64,000 nucleotides of DNA, taken from NCBI GenBank assembly GCA_963703325.1, contig OY969805.1, positions 2,914,001 through 2,978,000 of the forward strand, read 5' to 3'. Position numbers and translations under genes: made by a program. The notes below the pieces were generated by a model that saw only the letters and a program-made list of their open reading frames with translations, searched no databases and was not told the origin of the DNA. How positions within the stretch are numbered: position 1 is the stretch's first letter; every line of letters starts with the position of its first letter. The DNA comes from Aquilonibacter sp963703325. GTDB taxonomy: Bacteria; Vulcanimicrobiota; Vulcanimicrobiia; Vulcanimicrobiales; Vulcanimicrobiaceae. Positions 16,821 through 26,056 of this stretch are shown piece after piece.

Positions 16821-17582
16821 CTAGAAGAACAGGCGAACGCCGACGACGACGAGGATCGCGGCCAGCCCGACCCGGAACGCTCGCTCGGGCAGCCGCTTTG
16901 CGAGCGGCGTGCCGATCAGGACGCCGGGGATCGATCCCGCCAGCAGCCACATGGCCAGCCGAACATTTACGTCGCCCAGCTTGAAGTGCCCGATGATCGC
17001 GGGTACGAGTAGCACCACCGCAAACGCGATGTCGGTTCCGACCAGCGTGCGCAGTTGCGCCTGCGAGAGCACCAGCAGCAAGAGCGGCAACGTCAGCGAT
17101 CCGCTGCCAATCGAGGTAATGCTGACCAGCGTACCAACGAAAAAGCCGGTGACTGCGAGCGGTAAACGCGGAAGCGGTTGTGCCGGCGGCTGCTTGTCGG
17201 CCGCGACCGAGCGGGTAAAGGCCACCGCCGCCGCGGCGATGAGCAGCGCGATGCCGAGCGCGATCTTGAGCACGTGGTTCACCGTGCCGAGTGGCAAATG
17301 CGAGTGCAGCCAACCGGTGATCAGCACGCCGATGATGGCGCCGGGGACGCCGCCAAGCGACAGAAACAGCAGCGCGCCATAGTTCACCGTCTGCGCGCGG
17401 ATATGGGTGAGGAACGCCACGATCTTGGTCCCGAGGCTGAAGAGCAAATCGGAGCCGATCGCGGTGCTCGCATCGTAGCCAAGGAAGAGCACGATCAGCG
17501 GCGTGGTTAGCGAGCCGGCGCCAACGCCCGAATACGAAATGCACAGGCCGACGATAAAGCCGATAAGCACGATCTGAATCAT
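16821..17582 (-). CDS. TauE/SafE family anion permease
   Basis: 253 residues from the ATG at 17582, which overlaps the cysNC stop (ATGA); upstream in-frame sequence lacks homology. Eight or so hydrophobic helices, with the duplicated family motif seen as GLCISYSGVGAGSLTTPLIVLFLG in the first half and SITSIGSGSLTLPLLLLVL in the second. Members move sulfite, sulfoacetate or related anions. Coupling to cysNC suggests transport of sulfate or sulfite linked to sulfate activation; direction is unknown. Confidence 0.85.
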   Translation of the reverse strand: MIQIVLIGFIVGLCISYSGVGAGSLTTPLIVLFLGYDASTAIGSDLLFSLGTKIVAFLTHIRAQTVNYGALLFLSLGGVPGAIIGVLITGWLHSHLPLGTVNHVLKIALGIALLIAAAAVAFTRSVAADKQPPAQPLPRLPLAVTGFFVGTLVSITSIGSGSLTLPLLLLVLSQAQLRTLVGTDIAFAVVLLVPAIIGHFKLGDVNVRLAMWLLAGSIPGVLIGTPLAKRLPERAFRVGLAAILVVVGVRLFF

Positions 17583-19411
17583 CGCGTCCTCATATGCTCC
17601 TCGATGTACTCGAGCAACTGCGCCGCCGATTCCTCGATGCGATGCTTGGCCGTATCGACGACCAGTTCCGCATGTTCGGGCACTTCGTAGGGCGAGGACA
17701 CGCCGGTGAAATGCGCCAGCTCCCCGCGGCGGGCGCGTCCATAGTGGCCTTTGACATCGCGCCCCTCGGCGGTGATTAGATCGCACGACACGTAGATCTC
17801 ATGAAAGGCGTTGGGATACGCCGAGCGCGCGAGCTCGCGATCGGCTGCAAAGGGCGAGATCAAGGCGCAGATCACGATCATGCCAGCGTCGGCAAAGACG
17901 CCTGCGACCGCCGCCGTGCGCCGGACGTTCTCCGAACGATCTTCGTCGGAAAAGCCTAAATCCACATTGAGCGACGTGCGCAGCGTATCGCCGTCGAGGA
18001 CGTACACTTGACGGCCACGTTCGAAGAGCATGCGCTGCACCGCCATCGCAACCGTCGACTTGCCCGAGCTCGGCAGCCCGGTGAGCCAAAACACGCCGCC
18101 GGCGTGCCCGTTGCGAACGCTACGTTCGATCCGTTCCACCGACGAGGTCATGGCCACGACGTTGGTTGCGCCTTCGCCGCGCGCGTGACCGACGACCGCA
18201 TCGACGCGGCCGCCGGCGACGATCGTCCCCGCGCGCAAAAGCACGAAGCGCCCAAGACTCGATTCCGAAAGATGCACGTCAGCGGCAATCAGTTCGCGCG
18301 ACACCAGCGACACCACGCCCACGTCACCGCTGCGCAGCTCTTGTGCTTCGCGCGGTTCGAGCGTATCCGGATCGATCGTCTCTTCGATCTTCTGCAGCGC
18401 CACGGGAATTTCGCGCGTGCCCAGACGCATGCGCAATGCTTCTCCGGCGCGTACCGGATCGGCCCCGAGCCACACCACCGTCGTCTGGACGACGTGGCCG
18501 AGTTCCGGAGCATCCGTGGCGCGGCTGCCGACGGCGCCGCGATCGACAAATACTCGCGCATCCAGTTCGAGCGCGATCGATGAACCGGCGGCCGCACGTT
18601 CGATCTCGTGCGGCCACTGCTGCACCGCGACGACGCGCGCGCCGGTTTGCAGCGGCCAGAAGGTGAGAAATTCCCCGCGCTCGAGCGTGCCGGATTCAAC
18701 CCGGCCCGCGATCAGGCGCTTGCTGTCGCGACGATAGACGTCTTGGACTACGAAGCGCAGCGGACCGTCCTGGCGCACCGCCGCACGTTCGAGCGTTCCC
18801 AGCACCTCGAGAAGGGTCGGCCCCGTCCACCAGGCAGTGAGCGGTCCGGGCTTGACGATACCGTCGCCGCCGCGCGCCGCAACCGGTACGATCGCGCGCG
18901 GATGCATGCCGAGCTGATCGAGGAACGCCGTCACTTCAGCCGCGCGCGCCGCGTAGACGGCTTGCGGGTCGCCGGCGAGATCGAGCTTGTTAATCGCCAC
19001 CAGTACGTTGGCAAAGCCGAACCAACGCAGAAACAGCGCCTGCCGTCGCGTTTGCAACGTGATGCCTTCGTCGGCGGCAACCACCATGACCGCCGCGTCG
19101 ACTTCGGATGCACCGCTGAGCAAGTTTCGTATTAGTTCCCGGTGGCCCGGCGCGTCCACGAACACGAATTCGGATTCGGGCGTACGAACCCAAATTCGTG
19201 TGAGGTCGAGCGTAATCGCCTGATCGCGCTCGAGCTGAAAGGCGTCGAGCAAAAACGAGTACTCGATCGGCACGCCGCGTTTGCTGCTCGAATTCTCGAG
19301 CTCTTCCAATTTGGCGGGGGTGACGAGACCGAGGTCGACAAGCAGCCGGCCCAAGATCGTGGACTTTCCGGCGTCCACGTCGCCGACCATCACGATACGA
19401 ACGTTTTTCAA
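17579..19411 (-). CDS. cysNC: Bifunctional sulfate adenylyltransferase large subunit / APS kinase
   Basis: 610 residues, a CysN-CysC fusion. CysN GTPase: P-loop GDVDAGKST (10-18), switch DAPGH (86-90), NKLD (141-144), then two beta-barrel domains. APS kinase: P-loop GLPSSGKST (445-453) and the DGDTLR block near residue 475. With CysD it makes APS from ATP and sulfate, driven by GTP hydrolysis; the kinase half then makes PAPS. Variants from the usual GSVDDGKST and GLSGSGKST P-loops are conservative. Four-base spacing from cysD and overlap with the permease indicate one operon. Confidence 0.95.
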   Translation of the reverse strand: MKNVRIVMVGDVDAGKSTILGRLLVDLGLVTPAKLEELENSSSKRGVPIEYSFLLDAFQLERDQAITLDLTRIWVRTPESEFVFVDAPGHRELIRNLLSGASEVDAAVMVVAADEGITLQTRRQALFLRWFGFANVLVAINKLDLAGDPQAVYAARAAEVTAFLDQLGMHPRAIVPVAARGGDGIVKPGPLTAWWTGPTLLEVLGTLERAAVRQDGPLRFVVQDVYRRDSKRLIAGRVESGTLERGEFLTFWPLQTGARVVAVQQWPHEIERAAAGSSIALELDARVFVDRGAVGSRATDAPELGHVVQTTVVWLGADPVRAGEALRMRLGTREIPVALQKIEETIDPDTLEPREAQELRSGDVGVVSLVSRELIAADVHLSESSLGRFVLLRAGTIVAGGRVDAVVGHARGEGATNVVAMTSSVERIERSVRNGHAGGVFWLTGLPSSGKSTVAMAVQRMLFERGRQVYVLDGDTLRTSLNVDLGFSDEDRSENVRRTAAVAGVFADAGMIVICALISPFAADRELARSAYPNAFHEIYVSCDLITAEGRDVKGHYGRARRGELAHFTGVSSPYEVPEHAELVVDTAKHRIEESAAQLLEYIEEHMRTR

Positions 19412-19414
19412 CGC

Positions 19415-20218
19415 TTACATGTACCCCGTGGTGCGAAGGCGTTCGAACGCATCTTCGCTCTCGTTGTCCATTGCCCGCCCGGCACGCTCGGGGTCGCGTG
19501 TGACTTCGAGTTCGGCGATGATCTTTTCGAGGGTATCGGCGTTGCTCGCAATCGGAAACGTGATGTTGCTTTCGCCCAGGGAACGAAAGCGCTTCCCATT
19601 TTTCGCGAGATAGAGCGGCACGTACGGAATCTGCTCGCGCAGCGTATACCGCCAAATATCCAGCTCGGTCCAATGCAACAACGGATGGATGCGCACGTGC
19701 GCACCGTCGGGCACGTCATATGCGTAGTAATCCCACAATTCGGGCGGTTGCGAACGCGGCTCCCACGAACCGTCGGCGTTACGCGGACTGAAGATCCGCT
19801 CTTTGGCGCGAATCGCTTGCTCGTCGCGACGAATGCCAAGAATGATTCCGCGATAGCTCTCGCGCGCGAGCAGCGCGCGCAGCCCCGCCGTCTTCCGGGC
19901 GGCATGGCGCGCCGCCGGCGGCAGCGTTTGATCGACCGTGCTCTCGGGCGGACACTGCTCGTTTGCAACCGGAAGCGACCATTCCGTCACCAAACGATCG
20001 CGGAACGCGTAGACCTCCTCGAACTCCATTCCGGTGTCGAGCAACACGACCGGGAAGGGCACCTCGCCGAGGAAGGCCTTACGGACCATCCAGAGCAGCG
20101 CGGTCGAGTCTTTGCCGATCGACCACAGCATCGCAAGCGGCGACACGCACGAAAAGGCTTCGCGCAGGATGAAGACCGTGCGGGCTTCGAGCTCGTCGAG
20201 ATAGTCTAGGCTGGGCAT
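19415..20218 (-). CDS. cysD: Sulfate adenylyltransferase small subunit CysD
   Basis: 267 residues, slightly shorter than E. coli CysD (302). PP-loop ATPase of the PAPS-reductase fold; the loop reads WSIGKDSTALLWM (residues 32-44), the CysD-type variant. VVLLDTGMEFEEVYAFRD, GIRRDEQAIRAKERIF and the LLHWTELDIWRY block are characteristic. First gene of cysD-cysNC-tauE(-sulfotransferase). No PAPS reductase or sulfite reductase is in the window, so here the set looks dedicated to making PAPS for sulfation. Confidence 0.94.
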   Translation of the reverse strand: MPSLDYLDELEARTVFILREAFSCVSPLAMLWSIGKDSTALLWMVRKAFLGEVPFPVVLLDTGMEFEEVYAFRDRLVTEWSLPVANEQCPPESTVDQTLPPAARHAARKTAGLRALLARESYRGIILGIRRDEQAIRAKERIFSPRNADGSWEPRSQPPELWDYYAYDVPDGAHVRIHPLLHWTELDIWRYTLREQIPYVPLYLAKNGKRFRSLGESNITFPIASNADTLEKIIAELEVTRDPERAGRAMDNESEDAFERLRTTGYM

Positions 20219-20315
20219 TCAATCCCAATCTCGACCTCGACTGCGTAAGGTCCTCGTTAGATTAAACCGGTACACAATGACTTTGCGGTCGCGGGTCTAA
20301 CCTATCGGTGGCGCT

Positions 20316-21254
20316 ATGTCACGGTACTTCGAATTCTTCGGCCTCGAACGCGACCCGTTCTTGGATACCGCAGACCCGTATTTTTATTGTGAGTTCGGCG
20401 CGCTACGCAAGGCCAAGGAGCGTCTCTACGCGTCGGTCGATGCGTCGCGCGGGCTTACGGTCATTCTCGGCGATCCCGGTACCGGCAAAACCAGCCTCTC
20501 CGGCGCGCTCGAGCAGGAGCTCCTCGCCGACGACCGCGTCGTGCTCGCCAAGATTCTCGATCCCGCGTTTGCCACCGAGGTTGAGTTCCTCGTCGCGATC
20601 GGCCGCGTCTTCGGTCTCGCGCTTCCGCCGCGTTCGAGCGCGGCGCTCAAGAACGCGCTGAAAAATTTCTTCTTTGAGACCGCGATTCTCGAGAAACGCA
20701 ACCTCGTACTCACCATCGACGAAGCGCAAAATTTGAGCGAAGAGAATCTCGAAGCGTTGCGGCTTCTATTGAATTATCACGTGCCCCAACGCAAGCTGCT
20801 CAACATCTTGCTGTTCGGCCAAAGTGAGCTGGCGGCGCGCATCGTGTCCAAGGGCAACCTTGAGGATCGCGTCGACGGCTGGATTCGTTTGGAGCGGCTC
20901 GATCCGGGCATGGCCTCGGCCGTACTCGATTTTCGGCTCGCCAAGGCCGGTCTGCCGGCGGAACGGCAATTCTTCACCGTCGACGCCCGGGCACTCATGA
21001 TCGAGGCCGCAGAGGGGTTGCCGCGCCGTCTCACGATGCTGGCCCACGCGGCCATGCAAGAAGCGTGCGACCGGGCCAGCACGCTCATCAACGAGGATCA
21101 CGTGCGCTCCGCGATGCTCAACCGCGGGATTACGGCTCGGCCGCCGGCGCCGGCGCGGGCCGAGATCGGCACGACGCACGCGCTCGAGACGGAACCAGCC
21201 CCAGCCCGACGGGGCCTTTTGGGACGGCTCTTCGCGCGCCGCTCCTCGACGTGA
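20316..21254 (+). CDS. ExeA/GspA-like AAA ATPase
   Basis: 312 residues. The N-terminal YFEFFGLERDPFLDTADP block is typical of ExeA-type proteins. Walker A is GDPGTGKTS (about 51-59) and Walker B LVLTIDEAQ (about 131-139). The C-terminal 30 residues are Pro/Ala/Arg-rich. No membrane segment or peptidoglycan-binding domain follows, so it is a soluble ATPase module. ExeA family members act in secretion, fimbrial or transposition-type assemblies. The downstream gene starts on its stop codon (GTGA), making a two-gene unit. Function unassigned. Confidence 0.8.
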   Translation: MSRYFEFFGLERDPFLDTADPYFYCEFGALRKAKERLYASVDASRGLTVILGDPGTGKTSLSGALEQELLADDRVVLAKILDPAFATEVEFLVAIGRVFGLALPPRSSAALKNALKNFFFETAILEKRNLVLTIDEAQNLSEENLEALRLLLNYHVPQRKLLNILLFGQSELAARIVSKGNLEDRVDGWIRLERLDPGMASAVLDFRLAKAGLPAERQFFTVDARALMIEAAEGLPRRLTMLAHAAMQEACDRASTLINEDHVRSAMLNRGITARPPAPARAEIGTTHALETEPAPARRGLLGRLFARRSST

Positions 21255-22729
21255 ATCGCGAGCCCGATTTCGAGTCCAGCGCCGACATGCGGCTCCTCGA
21301 GCTGCAACGGACCTCACTGGGCCTCGTAGCGCCCGAACGCTTGGCTTGGGAAAGCCGGTACGCCGTTGATTCCACGCCGGGTATCGAGGTCGAGGCGGAG
21401 GCCGCGGCGCCGCACGGCGCGATGCTTGCGCTCACCGTGACGGCCACACCGCCCGGCAACGTGATTCCCGGGACGGTGGTCACCTATGCGCTCAGCCTGG
21501 CGAACGACGGCGCGCAACCGGCGACCGGCGTCTTCGCATCGGTACCGCTTCCCGGCGGCGTCGCCTACCGGCTCGGCTCGCTACAGATCAACGGCCGCGC
21601 CGCCAGCGACGACGCCGCGGATGACCTCTTCGGTGCCGGTCTGCGGCTTGGAACGATCGCCCCCGGCGGCCGATCGACGCTGCTCTGGAAAGTCGGCGTG
21701 CGGATGGGCACCAAACCGTTGCTCACGATCCCGCAGGTACGCGCGCGTGATGCCGCCGTTATCGGCGGCGGTCCGTTGGTGGTCGAACGCAAGGGCAGCG
21801 TCAGCGCCTTTGCCGGGGAACTTGCAGCAGCGGACCGCGCGATGTTCGAGCCGCAGCCGCTCATCCCGGTCGAGATTCCGGCTGATGAACTGCCCATCTA
21901 CGAACTCGATGCCGAGGAAGAGATCGTCTTCGAAGCGGCCGACGCGGCCCTCTCCAATTCGGTCATTCGCGAACGCAAACCCGAACTGCAAGCCGAGCCC
22001 GAGCCCGAACCCGAGCCTGTGCTCGAACTCGAACCTGAGCCCGAGCCGCAACCGGAACCGCCGCTGCCGCCACCGCGCGAGGCGGTCGTCCTCTACGGAG
22101 CGCTCGATCGGTCGACGTTAGCGTTCTTCGAGCGCATCTTCAACGGCTCGAAGGATCCGACGATCCTGCAGCACTGTATTTTTGCCGGCGCGCTTGCCTG
22201 CGCGTCCGATGCCGACGGTAACGACGATCTGGGTTTGCGCGCGCATCTCGCCGCACAATCGCAGATTCTCCATCGCGTCTCGCTGCACGAGAAGCTCGGC
22301 AAAAAGGAGCCGATCGCCGAATACGCCGGTACGCTGATGGCGACCGTCGACGCAATCGCGCCGCGTCCGGTGCGCGAAGTGCGTCCGCCCGCAGCCGATC
22401 GCCTCACCTTGGCCAATGAATTGCACGAACCGGCGCTGGTCGTGGTTCGCAAGATTGCCGAGGAGCGCGATCGCTGGGACTTTGTCAAAGCGCGTCAGCT
22501 CACGCTTGCTCTCCAAGCGCAACGAGTGCTCATCGATGACGACGCACGCGCCGCTGCAATCGACAACGCGCTGCGCTCCTACGCGCAACACGCGATGACC
22601 GTGCTGCAAAAGCTTTTCGTTCGGCTGCGGATCGATCGCACGACTGGCGTGCTCTTTCAAACAGATCCGGCGCTGGATGCTGCCGCCCGCGCGCTGCTGG
22701 CTGCGTGCGCGCGCGCCTTCGCGAATTAA
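21251..22729 (+). CDS. DUF11-like repeat-domain protein coupled to ExeA-like ATPase
   Basis: 492 residues from the GTG at 21251 that overlaps the preceding stop; the frame is open earlier but without plausible sequence. Residues about 55-160 form one DUF11/CARDB-like beta-sandwich (LALTVTATPPGNVIPGTVVTYALSLANDGAQPATGVFASVPLPGG is its core, quoted in parts). An acidic linker with repeated Pro-Glu follows (DNA 21992-22063), then an uncharacterised helical C-terminal domain of about 220 residues. No signal peptide or membrane segment is seen, which is odd because DUF11 domains are usually secreted. Convergent with the flagellar genes. Role unknown. Confidence 0.65.
   Translation: MNREPDFESSADMRLLELQRTSLGLVAPERLAWESRYAVDSTPGIEVEAEAAAPHGAMLALTVTATPPGNVIPGTVVTYALSLANDGAQPATGVFASVPLPGGVAYRLGSLQINGRAASDDAADDLFGAGLRLGTIAPGGRSTLLWKVGVRMGTKPLLTIPQVRARDAAVIGGGPLVVERKGSVSAFAGELAAADRAMFEPQPLIPVEIPADELPIYELDAEEEIVFEAADAALSNSVIRERKPELQAEPEPEPEPVLELEPEPEPQPEPPLPPPREAVVLYGALDRSTLAFFERIFNGSKDPTILQHCIFAGALACASDADGNDDLGLRAHLAAQSQILHRVSLHEKLGKKEPIAEYAGTLMATVDAIAPRPVREVRPPAADRLTLANELHEPALVVVRKIAEERDRWDFVKARQLTLALQAQRVLIDDDARAAAIDNALRSYAQHAMTVLQKLFVRLRIDRTTGVLFQTDPALDAAARALLAACARAFAN
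21992..22063 (+). repeat. Low-complexity Pro-Glu codon repeat
   Basis: Roughly twelve units of a GAGCCC-like hexamer code for alternating Glu and Pro residues with Leu interruptions. It forms the linker between the beta-sandwich and the helical domain of the encoded protein. Such tracts vary in length between strains by replication slippage. Confidence 0.7.
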
Positions 22730-22742
22730 AGCTTAGCGCTCG

Positions 22743-23120
22743 TTAACGGACGTCGTTGAAGAGCGCGGCCTGATTGCGGCGCTTGCCCGCAACTGAGCGC
22801 GCGTACGCCTTCCACCGCGAGATGAGCTGCAGCCGTCCACCCGACTCGTCGTTGAATCGTTGCAGGCGGGCTAATTGCCATTCCCGGTACTCTAACACGC
22901 GACGCACGCGAGCCGCGATCTCCGCCTCGAATTCCGGGGTTCGTTCGGGTTGCGATGCTTCCCAGGCGTTTTGGACGGCGTGGCGCGCGCGGGCCATTTC
23001 GGAGAGCAGCCGCTCGAAACCATGCCAATCATGTTGATCGATGAGCGGTCCGAGTTCTCGGCACTGTGCCTCGAGCGCCGCTACCCCCGAGCGCACGTCA
23101 TCGAGGATCGCGTTAGCCAA
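22743..23120 (-). CDS. FliT-like flagellar chaperone (small helical protein after fliS)
   Basis: 125 residues, all helical and charged, with no membrane segment (LDDVRSGVAALEAQCREL, WHGFERLLSEMARARHAVQNAW, RVRRVLEYREWQLARLQRF). It starts 8 bases before the fliS stop. Small helical proteins in this position are usually FliT (chaperone of the FliD cap) or a FlgN relative. Sequence identity to FliT is too low for me to be sure; position is the main evidence. Confidence 0.55.
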   Translation of the reverse strand: MANAILDDVRSGVAALEAQCRELGPLIDQHDWHGFERLLSEMARARHAVQNAWEASQPERTPEFEAEIAARVRRVLEYREWQLARLQRFNDESGGRLQLISRWKAYARSVAGKRRNQAALFNDVR

Positions 23121-23562
23121 CGGCTGCGAACGTCGACGTCAGGCCGTCGCCTCCGGATAGATTCTTCTGCGCGCGTTTTTGCGATTTGAATTCGGCGACC
23201 GCGGTGTTCCACGTCTGGCGGTAGTCGCGCGCGTAACCGAGGATACGCTCGACCCGCGTCGGGTCCTTGCGCATGTTGGCCATGACGAGTTCCTTGTGCC
23301 AAAAGCCGTATACGCGAAGGAGGTTCTCCGAAAGCTCGCCGCCGATCTCCATGTTGAGCGAACTCATGAGCACCGTGCATGCGCGCTGCGCGCGAAGCAG
23401 GGCCTTGTGAATGCCCTCGATGTCGTCGCGCTCGTTGAGCAGCTTCTCGTGCGCCTGCTGCGCCGCAATGATCAGTACGTCGAAGATCTTGACGATGAGA
23501 TCCTCGGGCGACGCCGTGAGAATCGACGTTTCGAGGTACGTCTGCTCGTTATTCTTTTTCAT
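23113..23562 (-). CDS. fliS: Flagellin export chaperone FliS
   Basis: 149 residues of FliS type: YLETSILTASPEDLIVKIFDVLIIAAQQAHE matches the first two helices, and GGELSENLLRVYGFWHKELVMANMRKDPTRVERIL the following pair. FliS binds the disordered C-terminus of flagellin in the cytoplasm and hands it to the export apparatus. It is about 20 residues longer than usual at the C-terminus. It follows fliD by 9 bases, the standard fliD-fliS order. Confidence 0.9.
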   Translation of the reverse strand: MKKNNEQTYLETSILTASPEDLIVKIFDVLIIAAQQAHEKLLNERDDIEGIHKALLRAQRACTVLMSSLNMEIGGELSENLLRVYGFWHKELVMANMRKDPTRVERILGYARDYRQTWNTAVAEFKSQKRAQKNLSGGDGLTSTFAAVG

Positions 23563-23571
23563 CAGCCGATG

Positions 23572-25585
23572 CTACGCGCTCGATCCGGAAGTGGTGCTCG
23601 TCGTCGAGAATCCGAAGACCGACGCCAACTCTTGTTGCTCGGCTTGCAATCCCGCGATTGCGGTTTCGCTCGCCACAAAGCCCGACCGTAACGCATTGGC
23701 TTGCTGATTCGCTTCGTCGGTGATTTGCGCGACCTGCTGCTGCAAGTTTGAAATGGTATCGGTATTCCCGCTCTCGTCGTTCTCGAGCAGCGAGACCGCG
23801 GGAACGATCCCGACCGGCCCGGCGTTGAGCAATGTCGGACTCCCGGTCACGCTCGTCAGGTACGTGCCGAGCTGCGTAGTCAAACTGTTCGCGCCGGTAA
23901 TGAGGTCTTGCACCGCATTCGGGTTGCTCGCGTAGGCGGCGAGGAACGTCTTTATATTGAGCGGTGCGAGTTCGCCGTTGGTCCCCTCGATATTCTCGTT
24001 CTGAACCGGCGAGCTGCCCGGTGCGCCTTGGTCCTCGATGCTTGTCGCTTGGACCGTTGCGAACGAGCTATTGAGCAAGATGCCGGCCTGCGCGAGTGAG
24101 TTGTAGGTCGGGTTCGAACCGAGGAAGCCGCCCATGATGTTTTCCAGCTCGGGGATGATCGTGGCAACCGAGGGATCACCCCAGAGCACACCGCCCGGTA
24201 CCGACTGGGCGGTTGAATTCGTGCCCGGCTGAATCGCGAGCACGATCGGCGGCGCGGTCGCGTTGTTGATCTCGGTGACCGCGGCATTGTACGTGGAGAT
24301 AAATGCTTGTACGGTCGAGGTCAACAGCGCCGTGTTCTGCGTCACGTCAACGGTGAACGGGCTCGTGTCGTTTCCGGTAATCGAGAGCGTCAAGCCCGGA
24401 ATGGCGTTCGTGACGGTGTTCGAGTTGTTGTAGTACGTGCTCGACGAACCGTCGGGATTCTGCACGGTTACCGCGGACTGCTGGCCGACCGTGGTCGTCG
24501 CGCCGCTCGCCGCCGTGAGCCCGGTGGCCTTGAGGAAGTTACTCGTATCACCGGTCGCGCCGAGCACGATGCTCTGCGGACCAGAATTCGCATTCGTCAA
24601 CTGAATCTGACCGGTCACCGAGTTAAAGACCGCGGTCACCCCGGCCGTGCTGCTATTGATCGCGTTGAGCACGTCGCTCAGGTTCTCGTCCGCGCTCACG
24701 GTGATCTTCACGCCGTTGATCGTGAACGTGCCGGCTGTCACCGGCGTCACGAAGCCAGCGCTGTCACCGGAGTTAAAGTCGGCGTCAGGATTGATGCCGC
24801 CGACGTTTGCCGTGCCTTCAATCAAGCCGCTGGCGCCGCTGTTGATCAGCTGCGCATTGCTCAACTGCAGGACGTTGAGCAGATTACCTTGATCCTGGTT
24901 GCTGCCCAGCGAAATTTGCTGATCGGTCGACTTGAACTCGACGACGCCGTTGATGAGTGTCGCGAGGAAGCCGGCATCGGCATTCGCGCGCACCTGCGTC
25001 TGAATGTTTGTCAGAATCTGGTCCAGTGACTGCGAATCGACGTTGTAGGAGATCGAAACGCCGTCGACCGTCACCGAGCCTTCGCCGCTGTTACCGTTGG
25101 TCGGCACCACGCGAGCGTACGAATAGGCCAGGGGCACGGTATCCGACGGGTCGCCGGCATACGTGCCGCTCGTAATGTCATCGGTAATCGAGTGTCCGGC
25201 GGTCGAGCTCGAGAGAATCGAGGTGTTGGTCGCGGCCTTGACGCTCTGGATCGTGTACAGCCCGGGCGTCGCCGTAACGCCGGGTATCCCGGTGGCCGTC
25301 AGCGCGGATGTATCACCGGAGGTCGCTTGATAGGTCGAAAACAGACTGGGATTCGAGAGATTCCCAAGCGCATTTTGCACCGACTGGAGCAAATTGTTGA
25401 TTTTGATCGAGCTCGGTGTTGGCATTGTTCAGCGTCGCAATCTGCGCGTTGAGTTGCGTCGTCGGCGCAAGGCTCAGCTGCGTCAGCTTGTCGATGATCT
25501 CGTTATAATCAATGCCCGAAACGATGCCCGGAAACGAGATCGGCGCGACGTTGGTGCCGTAGACGGTGCTGCCGTCACTTGACAT
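23572..25585 (-). CDS. fliD: Flagellar filament cap protein FliD, interrupted by an apparent +1 frameshift
   Basis: Two overlapping frames together make one FliD of about 670 residues. The first 61 residues (from ATG at 25585, behind GGAAGG) end TLNNANTELDQ. The rest, in the +1 frame, continues INNLLQSVQNALGNLSNPSLF and runs to 23572. Removing one A from the AAAA run at 25401-25404 joins them with an excellent FliD N-terminal match (FPGIVSGIDYNEIIDKLTQL). The cap promotes flagellin folding at the filament tip. If the frameshift is real, the protein lacks the helical region that contacts the hook-filament junction. A sequencing or assembly error is quite possible. Confidence 0.88.
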
Positions 25586-25591
25586 GGGGTG

Positions 25592-25963
25592 TTAGACCTT
25601 CCGATCGAGTGTGACGCCGTCGACTTGGTCGAAGAACTCCGCCAGTCCGATCAGCTCTTGCGGCGGAAATTGCGCGACCTCAGCGCCCGTCTGCGGATTG
25701 GTGAAGACGGTTACGACCAACTGAAGTTCGGGGACATATTTGTAGGAGATGTCGAGCGCCTGCGCTTGACCGGAACCTGTCGAAACGTTGTAGATTTTTG
25801 CGACCGCGGCCGCGATGGTTGATTGGTCAACGGGCTTGGGCTGCGGACCCCCGGACGAACCAGAAGAGGTCGCCGGCGCCTGCGGCGCAGCAGCAACCTC
25901 CTGAGTTTGGGGTAGCCCCTCGCTTTGGCCCGTAGCGGCCGCGGCGACGGTCTGAACGTCCAT
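25592..25963 (-). CDS. flaG: FlaG family flagellar protein
   Basis: 123 residues from the ATG at 25963, which has a strong GGAGAAGG site; an upstream in-frame extension has no such site. The first half is Ala/Gln/Pro-rich and disordered. The second half carries the FlaG fold, AQALDISYKYVPELQLVVTVFTNPQTGAEVAQFPPQEL. FlaG affects filament length in several bacteria. It lies 6 bases before fliD, as commonly seen. Confidence 0.87.
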   Translation of the reverse strand: MDVQTVAAAATGQSEGLPQTQEVAAAPQAPATSSGSSGGPQPKPVDQSTIAAAVAKIYNVSTGSGQAQALDISYKYVPELQLVVTVFTNPQTGAEVAQFPPQELIGLAEFFDQVDGVTLDRKV

Positions 25964-26056
25964 GTTTACAATCCTTCTCCCGCTTCTAGGGTTTTCGACG
26001 CGCGTGGTCACCAACATTAGGGAAAGCCCAGGCAATTGGGCACCTTAAGAGGGTGC

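Noticed and set aside
26036..26048. Possible terminator GCCCA/TGGGC between the glycosyltransferase genes and flaG
   Set aside because: Only five base pairs with a six-base loop and a short T run; too weak to annotate.
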